A stretch of DNA of 64,000 bases from Patagioenas fasciata (lineage: Eukaryota > Chordata > Aves > Columbiformes > Columbidae): NCBI RefSeq assembly GCF_037038585.1, contig NC_092520.1, positions 7,456,501 to 7,520,500 on the forward strand. Direction: 5' to 3'. Under the pieces are notes generated by a model. It did no database searches. It was not told the DNA's origin and worked only from the letters and a program-made list of their open reading frames with translations. Both the position numbers and the translations under genes were made by a program. Below, piece after piece: positions 1-13,240 of the stretch. Position 1 is the first letter of the stretch, and every line of letters starts with the position of its first letter.

Positions 1-559
1 ATCATGTGCTCCAAGAGCGCTACCTCAGCACCAGAAAGAATTTAGATGTGACCTGCCAATGTCTGCAAACACCTGCTGCTTGCTCATACCACATTTACAT
101 CAGTAAGAGATAGATTTACACAACACACCTATTTCATGTCACCCTTTACTCCATGCATCCATCAGAATTTAAAAATGCCCCAAACAAAATCCCCACTTGA
201 ATTTATTTCAAAAGTCAAGCTCTAGAAGAGAAGCATTGCATTTTCTTGAGCTTTTGCTTTACACTGGTGACGATCTGTCTGTATGGCTTTTGCACAGACA
301 TGCACTCACTGCATCCTCCCCTCCAGGACAGCAGGACCTGAGCAAGCTGCCACCAAGCAAACCCTAGAGGAGGCAGGAGCCTTCCAACAGGGAAAGGCTG
401 TGTCCAGCTGAAGCAAAAGTGAGGTAAACACAGGGCTTCAGAAGAACAAAGTCAGCTCCTGACCTCAGGAACAGTTGTAGCAAGAAGCCAATATGCACTG
501 AATTTTGTAGCTATTTCCCTGCTTGCTGTTGGACTCCAAACCAAGCTGGACACACCAGC
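1..559. other. Intergenic DNA, nothing recognised
   Basis: AT-leaning single-copy sequence. No reading frame here has family resemblance or splice-site support. Confidence 0.5.
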
Positions 560-928
560 TCCTAAGGGGAGACCTTACTGCGGCCTTTCAGTACTTAAAA
601 GGGGCCTCTAAGAAAGATGGGGACATACTATTTAGCAGGGCCTGTTGCAGTAAGACAAGGGATGATGGTTTAAACATAAATAGGGGAGATTCAGGCCAGA
701 CATGAGGAAGAAATTTTTTACAGTGAGGGTGGTAACACCCTGTCCCAGGTTGCCCAGAGAGGTGGTGGATGCCCCATCCCTGGAGACATCCCAGGCCAGG
801 CTGGACGGGGCTCTGAGCAACCTGATCTGGGTGAAGATGTCCCTGCTCATGGCAGGGGTGGCACTGGATGAGCTTTGAATGTCCCTTCCAACCCAAACTA
901 TTCTATGATTTTATGATTTTATTATTCT
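560..928 (+). mobile_element. CR1: CR1 LINE, 5'-truncated 3' end
   Basis: The sequence reads as the last part of a CR1 element on the + strand. It includes the usual run around 'gttgcccagagaggtggtggatgcccc' in shorter form, then 'cccttccaaccc', then a decayed octamer tail (attctatg, attttatg, attttatt) at about 900-928. The frame carries stops, so it is a dead copy. The 5' edge is approximate because the start of similarity is gradual. Confidence 0.85.
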
Positions 929-1525
929 ACTCAAAAAACATTATATTCATCGTAGCGTTTGTCATATCAAACTAGTGACCCAGAGGGTGAATCGATGTTT
1001 GTTCACATCCTCCTGGCTTGGCGTTCCAGTTGAGTGGATGGAGACAGGGCAGAGATCAGAGATGTAAACTGGGACTGGCTGGGGTCAGGGGCTGCAGGCA
1101 GGACCCCGCGCTCCCTACTTGGGAGGTGCCAATCCATAATGAAGTGGAAGGTGCCTTCACACTAACAAAACCAGATCATAAACCTCCCTCTGCCACAGCG
1201 AGTTTAAAGAATAATGACTCATCTATCATAGTTAGTTTCAGAATCAAATAAATGTCAGGGGGTCCTAACAAATGGCCTGCATTAAGTAATCAAACCTGGA
1301 ACATTTGCTGTCTAGTGTCACTCAGAAGTATTTTGGTTTTGTTCATGTATTTTTTCCCCTTAAAAATGTGTTTTAAGTGACCTACAGATCTGCTTTCCTT
1401 GAATGAAATAAATGCCCTTCATTTTAATTGTCTTTTTCAATTGCCTTAAGTCTGTATATTAATAAAGAAGATAAAAAACAGTTATTATTCAAATTAGATT
1501 TATTTCAGAGAAATGTGTGATCTGC
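929..1525. other. Intergenic DNA, nothing recognised
   Basis: No gene, RNA gene or clear repeat seen. The only open frames are short and have no splice-site context. Confidence 0.5.
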
Positions 1526-1610
1526 CCTGGTGAACCTGCTTTAGCAGGTGGGTTGGACTGGATGATCTCCAGAGGTCCCTTCCAACCCCAACCATCCTGT
1601 GATTCTGTGT
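1526..1610 (+). mobile_element. CR1: CR1 LINE, very short 3' tail fragment
   Basis: About 85 bases match the extreme 3' end of CR1 on the + strand: a 'ttggactggatgatctcc' block, then 'ggtcccttccaacccc', then one octamer-like 'attctgtg'. Very short CR1 copies like this are common in birds. Confidence 0.8.
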
Positions 1611-4600
1611 TTTGCCTTTAAATAAACCATTTCAAATTATGACTATCTATCTGTACTGAAGTCTAAATTAATATAATCAAATTCATTTCAACTCAAATAA
1701 ATGATTAGTGCTTAAGTTATTACAGAAATGGTAAATGCTGAATTAGTGAGGTTACCAACTTCTTACTTGAAACCAGAATTTTCTCAAGTAGAACAGTTTC
1801 TCCTCTTCCCCTGGTTTAGGACAAAAGACACAATCAGAGCAGACAAGATCCAGTAGTTTTAAAATCTTAAAGGGCACTATGACAAGAAATAACAAGATTT
1901 GCAAACTAATTAATGGTAATATTTCATTTGTTTATTAAATAACGTTTTGAATATGAAACATTTTTCGTTAACTTTTTTCCTTGATACATCTACCACACTG
2001 AAGGTAGTTTTATTAAACTAATCATTAAAATGTTTCTCTGCCTTAATTGAATTTTATTTCCATTTAAATGTCATTTGACACAAATTGCACATAAAACATT
2101 AATCATCTAGTAGAAAGAAAATGTATCATTCATCATCCTATATAATGAAAATGTGAGACAAAGATCAGAATAAGTACATGTCATGCTACGTTATTACTTA
2201 CTGACTCATACAAAACCCTACGTATATATCTATATGGATACAGCTATAGGTCTCTTTATCCATACGCATGCAGTACATGGGTACAAATACTGCCCTGGTT
2301 AGCAGAAAAACACCAAATTTATTCTAAAGATCCATTCATTTCTAAATCAAGTCATTTTAATGGTTATTTGTCAGTAAGGACTAAGCTGTCTTTGATAAAG
2401 TAATTATAAATTCGAAACAAGATTATAATAGATTATTTAAATCAAGGCTCCCCACTTACTGATTTAAATTATTATTAGAATTGTCAATTTACATCATTTT
2501 GAATTAAACTAATTAATTTGAGCAAGGACATTTTTTGTTACGAAAGTGTTCTGAAAGATTTACAGAAAATTTAATTAGAATGCTATTTACTCAAAAATTC
2601 ACAACAGAATAACCCAAGTAATTTAGAATTAAATATCTTTGTATTAAACATGCTGTGTAAAGAAAAAAACATATTTTGTTTCAAGTTAGCATACTGCAGA
2701 GCCAGGGTATGGTATGATTCTGAAGACCCTGTTTTCTGTGTCCTCCTCTGCCCTAAGCATGATGCAGTATTTCCTACTTAAAACATTATTTAATGTATGT
2801 TTTCTGTTAAAAGATGGATCTAAGGAAAAATAGGAGAATTTAGAAACAAGTCATAACCAGAGTTTCTCAAGCTGCAGTGGAATAGAGTTATTCAAAATGA
2901 GAATAATCAGTTGTGCCTGAGCTCAGATCTGGAACAAATAGTCAGGGGTTTAGCATCTATCTGACCCTCGTTTTCATATTGTTTCAGGAACTTTTCTGCT
3001 GAAAATTAAACCCCATCACCAGCATTTGACTAGACTTGATACCAGGATTATACAGAAAGGACCATCTTCAGATCTTGGCTCAGGTACAGCAGCAACTCCC
3101 TGGGATGGCCAAACTGATTTTGGATGTTGGCCTCCCCACTGCCTCCCCAGCTGCCATCCCCATTACATCTGGATTTTTAGCCTCTGAACAATGAAGATTC
3201 CGACTACAAGCAAAAAAAGAACGGCTCATGAACAAAAAGGAGGACACACGCCATGCTGTTCAGCAAAGGTTTGCCTTACATCTTGTATTAATCACCACTG
3301 TTCAAGGCCTGGATAAAAGATGATAGAGTGTTCAATAACCATTATGATACTATGCTGTAAGGAACTACCAGTCCACTGGAGGACAGAATTATTATTAAAA
3401 TCATGTTAAAAATTGAAGAAATGTGTTGGGGGCAAGAACTCTGCTGTTCAACAGGGTGAGGCATGGCACTTGGGCAGGAGTAATCAACACTAATCAACAG
3501 CACTCGCACAAAAGGGGAGCAACCACTCACATCGCAGTTCTGCAGAAATATTAATAATCTATATGTTGTAGTGGACCAGGATCTGAAAATAAGCCAGTAA
3601 TAGCATGAGCAAGGCAAACTGTAGCAAAAGACGTAAGCAGGAATATACTGTCTGACAATACCTCCCACAGTGATACCTTCAGCTGGGCTGTTTCCTCCAG
3701 ATTTTCACCACATGCTTTGGGAAAGATGCAGACTTTTGAAGAAAATGCAGAAGGTAGCAACAGAAAGAACCCAAGTTCAAGAAAAGAGAAAAAGACTTGA
3801 GGGATATTTAGCCTGAAGACAAAGTAGGGTGGCAACCAGTTCATCCATCCATTTCTAAACCTATTCTGGACTCCAGGTCCTAGGAGTTACAGACATGCTG
3901 TCCCATCAGTGACACCATTTATTCTGTAACATTTTGTAATTCTAAGCAAACTACCAAGAAACTAGGGAAGGATTTATCTGATCAAGCAGACATCACAGTG
4001 CAAGCATATTACAGACCCTTTTGATAATCAGAGGGAAATTCATTCCAACCTAAGGACAGGTCCAGGTTTGGTCTTGAGAAGTCTGAGCTCCAAAGGCACT
4101 GCACTGACTATAAGGGGAAGCCAGGGTGATTAGTTTGGACATAAATTATTAAGTGGAGTAGAAACAAATCCCACTCTAAGTTATTCAGGCGAACAGCACA
4201 AGAACTACAGCTTCTGCAAATTAGGGGTGATGTCTGTCAAAGGAACTATATGTTTCTGCTAGTATCTCAAAAGTGTATGTTCAGCTGTGCTACCACATAA
4301 AGCACTTTCCATTTTCATTACAGCTAATATCAGTGTCAATAACCTAAATGCAGTTAATAAATAGAAAAGATTACTTACTGGGATTTGAAAAAATACTAGG
4401 ATGGAATACGCAGTGCATCTTCTATTAAGGAACTACCAGCCAAGTAGTATGAGATGTGCTAAAATGAATGTTAGCTTAAGTATCTTCCAAGTTATTAAGC
4501 TCCAGTGTTTCAGAGCAGAAAAGTCTTGTCTGCTGGGAGTTAAATGGTAGTGCTTCTTATCTGGGAACATATTGCTAACTGGAACAAATGAGAAGGAACA

Positions 4601-6209
4601 TGCAAGAAAAGTCAAAAAGGATCTGAAGACATTACAGAAATATTGAGCTTGCTGCTAAAGAAAGCAAAGCATGCTGTCCTTCAAATATATTAAATATGGC
4701 AGGGAGTTTAATCTTTTGGACCAAAATGTAATTTCCAGCAATCAGTTCATCTGGGATGTCAGAATTAGTATCCTTTTCAGCCTCTCCTCTCAGAGAGTGA
4801 CCAGCGAAGCCAGATGGTTACTGAAACCAAAACTCCGACATTTACTTACCAAAGCATTTCAGAACGGAGACTCATTTTTCGTTGAAGTGATTATACATCC
4901 TGAAGAAAACAACACGATTTAATAATCTCATGTGATGAACAAGAATACCCTGCAGCATGTGCTTCCCTGTCCTCATTCCAGGTCAGAAAGAATGAGTTTG
5001 AGGAAGTGGCTCAAATCCAGTGATGGTACTAAGAGACAAAGGAGGATCTGTTTTGAATGCATAGTGCTATTAAGAACCTCAGATGAGCAACAGAGGGTCA
5101 TACTCATGGTCTTTCACTGAAAGTAGTGCAGATGCTTAGAAAAATACTTCAAAAATCAGAGAAAATCATCTGTAACAATCATTTCTGAGCATATCTTCTC
5201 CACTTTGGACTTCCTTGCACTTCCAAGTGAGATCAGGAATTCTTACAGATGTGTTTCCCATTTGCAACATGCTGTTTAACAGCCATAGAAGGATCCATTT
5301 TCCATTGATTCATTTTATCCCTTTTTTAAATGATTTACCTTTTGGGTATCTAAAATAACTTTGGGCAATGACCTCCACATTTTAGTTACGCACTTTGTAG
5401 AAAAGTATGTCTGGTGTTGTTTTTATATTCACTATCTGTAAATTTTATTGGATGTGCCTTTAATTCTTGTGCTGCAAAAAGCAGCGACTCATCACTCCAT
5501 AGTTGTTTTCCTTTTACTTCAGCACAGTGTCCTCACTCTTTTTATACTCTCTTTTGTTCTTCAGCAATGGAAGAAACTACATCTATTCAATAGTTTTGCC
5601 ATGTTTCCTAATCTTCCAGATAGATAGTTTTTTTGATCCCCTGCATCAATGAAAAGAATGACCAGAACTGCAAGCATCAGAGGTTTGTCTGGGAGCCTTT
5701 CTTCTTGTTTTCTTGTTTTCTTTGTCCTCATGTTCCTTATTTTCTGTTTGCCTTTGTATTAATAGTAACGTTTGAAACGAAACACATTTTTTTCTAACTT
5801 TCTTCTCTATTCATCTGTTTCAAGACATCTATCTGCACTGAAAATTAAATTAAACTGATGAAAATGACCTCAGTTAGGGATTCTGTTGTTCACTGTAAGG
5901 CTTTCAACTTTTTACTTTGTGGTCCAAAAGGAAATGTAGATGCCTGAACAGCAAGTTTAAACCTATTCACAAGAGACTACAATGCATGAGCCTTTTGCAT
6001 TTAGTGTGTTGGCACCAGGGTGACCTTAGATAAAAACTGCTGGTGCAGAGGATTAGTAGTTGTTGATCTGTATAATGGATTTACACAATATGACTCTGAA
6101 GATATAAATGAAGAATATATGCACAAAAGGCTGCATCATCCTGCCTGCACTGGGATACCTCCCCTGCCTGTAGTACTGTACACCTTATCGTAACATCTGA
6201 GAATTATTG
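1611..6209. other. Long AT-rich intergenic stretch
   Basis: About 4.6 kb of AT-rich DNA with many homopolymer runs and no convincing gene. Open frames of 60-108 codons occur on both strands but show no motif, no splice context and AT-driven composition, so I treat them as chance. No tandem repeat or CR1 was recognised here. Very old repeats could be present and unrecognisable by eye. Confidence 0.5.
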
Positions 6210-6792
6210 CCAGGCGCTCAAGGGAGGTGATTGTCCTGCTCTACTCTGCACTGGGGTGGCCTCACCTGGAGCACTGTGTGCAGGGCTGGGCAACACAGAA
6301 CAAAAAGGAGACAAAGCTACTGGAGAGTGTCCAGAATAGGGCTGCAAAATTGGTGAAGGGTTTGGAGAGGAAACTGTATGAGGAGGGGCTAAAGTCACTT
6401 GATTTGTTCAGCCTGGAGAAGAGAAGGCTAAGAGGAGACCTCATCATGGTCTACAGCGTCCTCACAAGGGGAGGAGGAGGGGCAGGCGCTGGGCTCTTCT
6501 CTTTAGTGACCAATGACAGAACCTGAGGGAATGGCAGGAAGATGTGCCAGGGGATGTTCAGGTTGGACATTAGGAAAAGGTTCTTCACCCAGAGGGTGCT
6601 GGACACTGGAACAGGCTCCCCAGGGAGGTGTCACGGCCCCAAGCCTGACAGTGTTCAAGAAGAGACCGGACAACGTCCTCAGACACACGGTGTGAACTGT
6701 GGGGTTGTCCTGTGTAGGGACAGGAGCTGGACTCCATGATCCTTGAGGGTCCCTTCTGACTCAGGACATTCTGTGATTCTGTGATTCTATGA
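6210..6792 (+). mobile_element. CR1: CR1 LINE, 5'-truncated, end of ORF2 plus 3' UTR
   Basis: The + strand reads as the C-terminal end of a CR1 ORF2, broken by stops and frame changes: a 'tactctgcactggggtggcc' block, then a 'ttcagcctggagaagagaag' block, then the 3' UTR. It ends in three octamers (ATTCTGTG, ATTCTGTG, ATTCTATG) at 6768-6792. A GGAGGAGGAGGGGCAGG run sits inside at about 6470. It belongs to the same subfamily as the copy at 9733-9990: both share a block on 'ggtgtcacggccccaagcc'. Confidence 0.9.
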
Positions 6793-9732
6793 TCTGTAAA
6801 GCTGCCCTTTAGAAAGGTCTGGTTGACTGAAAGATCAGACAGATACACTTAGCTGGTTTTACACATTCTTCGCTAAGTGACAGAAAGATGTCCTATTCAG
6901 ACAGTCTTTTTTATTTGCAGTACTAATATGCTTACTTAGAGGTACAATGACAGCAATGCTTGTAATAGACCTAGAGATAATGAGAGATCTAATTCCCTTG
7001 GACATCTTTAAGACATACCAGTATCACCACTGTCTTTCTTTAAATCAAATATGGCTTTAACTATACCTTTAACCTGAGTATCTTCTTTGTCCAGAGCCAC
7101 AGCAGTGGCAGAATCCATGTATTTTGTTCAGAAGGGAACAGAAAGATTTGCCATAATCTAAAAACTCTCTGTTTCCTCTGTCTCACCTGTGGTGGTTAAA
7201 AATATTAACATCACACATTATTTATTGCAAATGTGGTGCAAAAGCATCCCAGTGCAGAACTGTGTGCCTCTGGAGGCATCTTCTGAGTGTCCCCATTCAC
7301 CAAATACAACACAGCCTTGCCAGATCACCTCCCAAAAGCAGCCGTTCAGCTCACACTGCTGAACAACCACCACGGCAACTCTCCTAATAAATAGCTTGGC
7401 AAGTGTACCCAGTGCTACACAATAGGTGAGCTGTGCAACACAAATTACACTGAGTTATGTTCATTCTGCAGGTGACTATAAAATTATATAGGGCTCTCTA
7501 CAGGAGGGACTTAGCTTACCTTCTGCAATGAACACAAATGTGTGCCATGAATCATGAGGACAAAGATAAAACTGATTCTTAATAGCTAATTGCTTCACAG
7601 GGGAGAGATCACCTTTGTGAGGAACAAAGGGCCTGTAAATTTAATACAAGACTGATGCCTCTTAAAGCCTTCATATAGAACTGAGGATTACTTTCCTCAT
7701 ACAGTATTCTGTGCCCTTTCTTCCTAATTTCTTGCACACAAGCTAGCAAGCTGTTTTCCTAGCTCAGGACATATCCCAATTGCATCTGAGATTCTTCCAG
7801 GGCACAGTTTCATTCTCTGATGCAACATAAAGTCAAACAGCTCCAAAATGTCAGTTTCCTTCAGTATCTGTCCCTTTCCTGTCGTTCTTTTAGCCATTTT
7901 AGGGAGAACCTGGCCACTGCTCTGCCAAGCTTTAGCACTGGTGTGTCTGGCCATGTGAGAGTCACTGCCTGTGACTAGCAGGGAAAACCTCAAGAAAAAC
8001 ACTGAATTGACTGGAGAATCATCAGGTCTACACACTGCAAAAGAAATTAACATTTAACCATTATTACTTCTTCAAGACGATCAAATTCTTTGTTGACAGC
8101 AAGTGTTGCAATACACAGCTGTGTATCTTATTACTCATTAAAAGAATTATCTTTCAAAGGAAACACTAAAGTAGCATTCATTAAGGTGAAACTTCATTTT
8201 TAAGAAGGTCAGTTCACTCAGGGCAAAGGCACAAGACACTCTTTTCCAGCTTTTGCAGGATGATAGAGCATCACATCAGTCATGCATAGAAGACATACAG
8301 TTGGGGTTTATGTGCCGAGTGGAAATAATGTTTGGTTTGGGTTTTTTTCAACACTGAACCCTCAGAGCTTTCAAACATTTCACAGAGATTCAGGTAGTGT
8401 TGTTGACATCCTTAACAAAACACGGTGAATACAGCAGGGAAAAAAACTCTACAGTATTAATGCCCCTATAGTGAGAAAGTAGTTTTAATATTCTTTTTAG
8501 AGACAGGTATAACCATAACATGAGCTAAATCCACCACATTGTTTTCATGTATGGAAATTTTGTTAAAAGGCTTTCTAAGGTTGGAATCACACAATCAAGA
8601 CAGAAGCCCAAACCTCTTCTGAGGGCTGTCACTTTTTGTGACAAGCTTTGGGGGCTGATAGAGTCCGAGGTACAGACAGTGCACTGTGGTTTTTCTAAAG
8701 TGCATTTGTCTTGTCAGTATCCTTGTGTGGGCTGATAGCTGCAGGAGCTGAGATATTTGCTCTCCAAGCCAAGAACGTCAAAACCCGTGATAATGTTCAA
8801 TTATGGTAGTTTTATTTCCATTACGTCTAATGTCTAATGTAGATATAATTGATTTGTCTTCTGGATATTTATGCACGGTTATTCAATAGCTCCATTCTGT
8901 TTGGCTCGGAGAATAAGCTTCTTGCAACACATGCCTTGGACACTGAAGAGTGTCTTTATTTGAAGAAATACTTTTAAAAAGACAGGGATTATTTCTAGAG
9001 GTGTTTTTCAGAAACAGGTACTCCTGATGCCCTTATAGCACCAGCTCAGAACATGCTTAATCCTGCACAGAAAATACACCCCAGAAGACAACAAATTTGT
9101 CTAGATATTTCAGAGATACAGTTTACAGCTTGTCAGAAATGTCTCGACAGAGGGGTTTTGTCAGAAAAAGCTGAAGCATCAAAATCAAAACTTTTCACAA
9201 CCTGTTTTCATAAAACTTTTGGTCAGGAGAGGTTACTCAGCTTCACGACTGAGGTTTTAGATGAAGAAAAGGCAAAATAACAGATGTTCTGCCTGATAAC
9301 GTTCTTTTTTAATATGGTCAAGGCATAGGATTTGACCTTGGCTCACTTAAATGCCAAATACATTCAACAGATTTCGGAATGTAGCACCAAATGAGACCAA
9401 TGCATACTTAGTTATTCACAGATAGTCAAGCAACTCCTGCTGAATCTATTTTTAAGCAGGAGTTCAGAAACCCACAAATTAAAACAATAATGTTTCCTCA
9501 CCTGTTCCTCAAATGCCAGCCTCAAACATTCAGAGAAGGAATCATTACCATTTATGTCTGTAGACAAGGAGTCGAGGTAATAAGAATGCCCAGATCTCAT
9601 TCCTCACCCTTGAGCACAATGCTGAGTTTTTAGCCCCAAAAGTGATTCCCTGTTTGCATCCACAACAAAATGTGGACTGGAACCTCTCTTGGGATGTAGG
9701 TCAAATTAATTACCCAAGCACAGTGCTTCATG
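6793..9732. other. Intergenic DNA, nothing recognised
   Basis: About 2.9 kb without a supportable gene. Open frames such as those near 7724-8053 (minus) and 9053-9280 (plus) carry no recognisable motif. No RNA gene or CR1 piece was seen. Confidence 0.45.
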
Positions 9733-9990
9733 GACCAGGAAGGATGTGCCAGGGTTGGTTTAGGTTGGACATGAGGAAAAGGTTCTTCACCCTGAGGGTG
9801 CTGGACACTGGAACAGGCTCCCCAGGGAGGTGTCACGGCCCCAAGCCTGACAGTGTTCAAGAAGAGACTGGACAACGTCCTCAGACACACGGTGTGAACT
9901 GTGGGGTTGTCCTGTGCAGGGACAGGAGTTGAACTCCATGATCCTTGTGGGTCCCTTCCAACTCAGGACATTCTATAATATGATTCTATG
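9733..9990 (+). mobile_element. CR1: CR1 LINE, short 3' fragment
   Basis: The + strand carries a 3' UTR nearly matching the one at about 6545-6792, with the shared 'cagtgttcaagaagagac' and 'acaggctccccagggaggtg' blocks. It ends in a degenerate octamer tail around 'attctataatatgattctatg'. The two copies are members of one subfamily inserted independently, because their flanks differ. Confidence 0.88.
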
Positions 9991-12989
9991 ACTTGAAATG
10001 TTGTTTTTTCTTTAAGCAACTGAGCAATCGTTCCTGGTAGAGGAATTCAGGAGTTCCTGAGAACTAAACACTGAGAACCAAAGTGCCCAGAGCACATTTG
10101 CAATACAATTTGAGTGGCCATAGGTCTGCTCTTGTCCCATTCACCCTCGTTCAGATAATATCAGACAGAAATAGCACCTTTCCATATAGAGATGCCAGAA
10201 TGTTTCACAGTAGGGCCTTGGGCTGCCTATTGACAGCCACTCAGAAATCAGGTTGAGGCAAGCTGGCAGTATGGAAACCAATGCTGTAGCTTACGAGCAG
10301 TTTAGGAGTCAGGATGCACAGCAGATACTGCATGCAAAAAGAAGAGCACAATAAAAACACAGATGCTTTATGTGGCCTGAAGAGTTGGCTGCAGTAACTC
10401 CATGAGAACCTGCAAGGAAGTCACCCAGCCCAGCCCATGTCTTCCACAGCCATGGACTTCACCACCACTCTTTGCTCACAGACCAACTTCTCAAGGCTCA
10501 CTTGCACCCCGTGCTTTCCAAGTGGCATTAACATGTCGGAAAATATTCCTGCTTCAGAGAGGTCAAACAAAAGGACAGCACTAGAATTGCACTTTCCTGA
10601 GCAGAAAAAGCTGCTTTTGCTAGACTAGGCAAAATTTGCAAATGTGGTATTTACCACTTCCCTGACATATAGCTCGTGTTTAAAAGAGGCAGGTAGAAAA
10701 ATGAACAGCCAGCAGATCCTTCTGACTAAGCTGGGCACGCTTTCTAAAGTGTCCTCTGCTATTTCTTAAGCAACTGCAGCACAGGGCAGAATGTTCTGCA
10801 CAGATAGTGTCAAAAATTTCTCAGAACCAATCTTCACATTCAAAGATGTGTTTTCCTTTAATTTAGCAATTCTGAATGTCCTCCAGTCCCTTGAAGATGT
10901 TGAAAAGCGCCACAAATGTAAAGGATTACGACATTTACCTTAACCATAGAAGCAATTAGCTCTCCAGCAGTGTGGAAAACAGCTTTTGAGCTGTATTTAT
11001 TGATGCACAGATTTCACTGTAGTGTGATATTTGAAGACAAATTACTGTGCCCATAATTAAGACAGTTGCGGAATTGGCAAGTGAAATATAATGATGAAAG
11101 ACCAGCTCAAAGGGCAAGTGAGTTAGATTGGTCAGGATGATACAATCTATATGACCTCAGTGCCCTATTCCTGCTCATTGATTTCCCAATTAAATATAAC
11201 TTTTTATTCAATCAGTTAGAATATACTCCAGGTTATTGATGCACTACTGGTAGGAAAAAAGCAATGAAGTAACGATAAAACAATGGGTGAGCACTGTCTC
11301 ATTTTTACTTTTTATTAACCTTAATGGGGTCATGATGAAGATGATGTTTATTGCTTGGATCTTTTTGTCCTTTTTTTATCTCTGTTTATTTATTTTAGTT
11401 TAAAGTGAACTTATTCTGACCAACCTAGAGCAGACAAAGCCCAGTCCTGGGAGGTGTAAGGCCCTTTTGCTCTCCTTTCTTTGAACAATGCTGAAATTCC
11501 ATCACCAGTACTGCGCCTTCACTCCATCTTGGCTAGATGTGAGGGAAACGAGGAAACGCAGAGACCATGAGAAATATAGAATAGTCTCTGTATAAGGAGA
11601 AATTGAACCAACTAGGACTTCAGCTTGGAAAAAGGCCAAAAGAATGAGACAATTATGACAGTCTGTGAAATGAAAACTTACATGGAGAAGGTGAGTAGTA
11701 CTTTTGGCCCTGCTGAACTTAAGGCAGAAAGGAGTTGGAAGGACTGGAGGAAAGACTTCCAGAAAGCATACATCTGCATTTGGGCAAATTTGATTGGATG
11801 ACAATGTTGTCAGAGGTTTGTGAGAACAATGCTTTTGACTACAATCAAGTTTGCATAACAACTTGTTTCTGGTTTATGTCACTATTTTGAATCAGACCCT
11901 CATGCAACTGACTCATCGCAATTATTTCCAGGAGTGGGGCAGCAGCTTTTATTTATCCTTGCATCATAATCTATCTTTACTCGTTGTGATACAAATTCAG
12001 CATTCTGCCAATTAATGAAAACTGGAATATGCTAAAACTTCCACAGATTTGGGGGTCAGGTAATAGTAAACATAATAGAATAGCAGTTACCCACTTTCAC
12101 ATTTTTCTCCAAACACCATATTTCACCACAAGCTGGGAAGACACTTAATTGAATAATACCATCTTGGTTTTATTCTGATGTGCTCCTGCTTGAAGGTGAG
12201 GAAACACCTTATTTGTATCTGAAATTAATTCCCTTCCAGACAGCAACATTTTGAGAAGACCATGAATATTGACAGAATATGAATGAATCCCAGTGTAACA
12301 CACAAAGGAATTACTTTGTGCAGATTGTTGTTTCCTAAGGACCTGGTCCGTCATGAGCCAGGAATTTGTGAACCAGAATAACAGTGTTGGGCTCAATGGG
12401 ACTGCATATAACAGAGGAGACATGGAGACAAGCCAGACCTCAGGGCAGTGATTTTATTATATGCTTAGGCAATGTGTAAAACCAGCCCTTCTGTTCAGGA
12501 AATGTGGATTGTGAGATCCATTGAGGTTGTTGAAAAGCTGCAAGGAGCAATCCTCTTTCCCCCTGTTCCAATTCCCTTTCTTATAACAAAATGCACATCT
12601 CTAGTGCATCTGTAGAAATCAAAGAAAGTTCTATATTCCTTGAAGAACAGAGACACATAAAGACAGTGCAAAACATTTGGTTTTTAAACTTCAGTGAGGA
12701 ACACCTGATCAACAGTTTGCACCATGGGCATGTCCCTTCACCTGATAATGCAAACGTCCTTTCCAGGCCCTTTCGTATGGACAATGCCTTCTACCAAAGC
12801 TGACTCGCTGTCTAGAAATAATATTTCCATAAGACTACATTTTCACAATAACTGAGAAACCAACCACGCTTTTATCCTCACAGGTCCTTTCTGAGGAACA
12901 GAAATAGCATTACTCCCAACTTTACAGAGAGAGAAAGGCTAAATAATCTATCTAAATCCCAAAGGAAATGAATGACAGATGGGATTTCG
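9991..12989. other. Intergenic DNA, nothing recognised
   Basis: About 3 kb of AT-leaning DNA. The longest frames (11502-11861 minus, 12145-12423 minus) show no family resemblance. No RNA gene or fresh repeat was recognised. Confidence 0.45.
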
Positions 12990-13240
12990 ACAGAACTGGA
13001 TTTGTTCTGTCTCAAGAAGGAAGGTAAAAGGGAAATGTCATTGCTGCCTACAGCTACCTAACGGAAAGGTGTAGAGATGCTGAAACCAGACATTTCTCAG
13101 AGGTGCACAGTGACAAGACAACTGTCAGTGGACCCAGGTAGAAACATGAAAAGAACATGACAAGGAAAAATGTTTCACTAGGCAGTGGTCAAGAATTGAA
13201 ACAAGGGACCAGAGAGGCTGCTGAATCTCCATCCACCATC
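12990..13240 (+). mobile_element. CR1: Old CR1 LINE 3' fragment
   Basis: Diverged but readable CR1 3'-end pattern on the + strand: 'ctggatttgttctgtctc' followed by the usual order of blocks, ending with 'gagaggctgctgaatctcc'. The last block is also seen, reversed, at about 19,858-19,886. It runs directly into a short reverse-transcriptase-frame CR1 piece at about 13,240-13,280 (ILCALESHFKDKAL-like), which joins the LTR-like segment that follows. Confidence 0.6.
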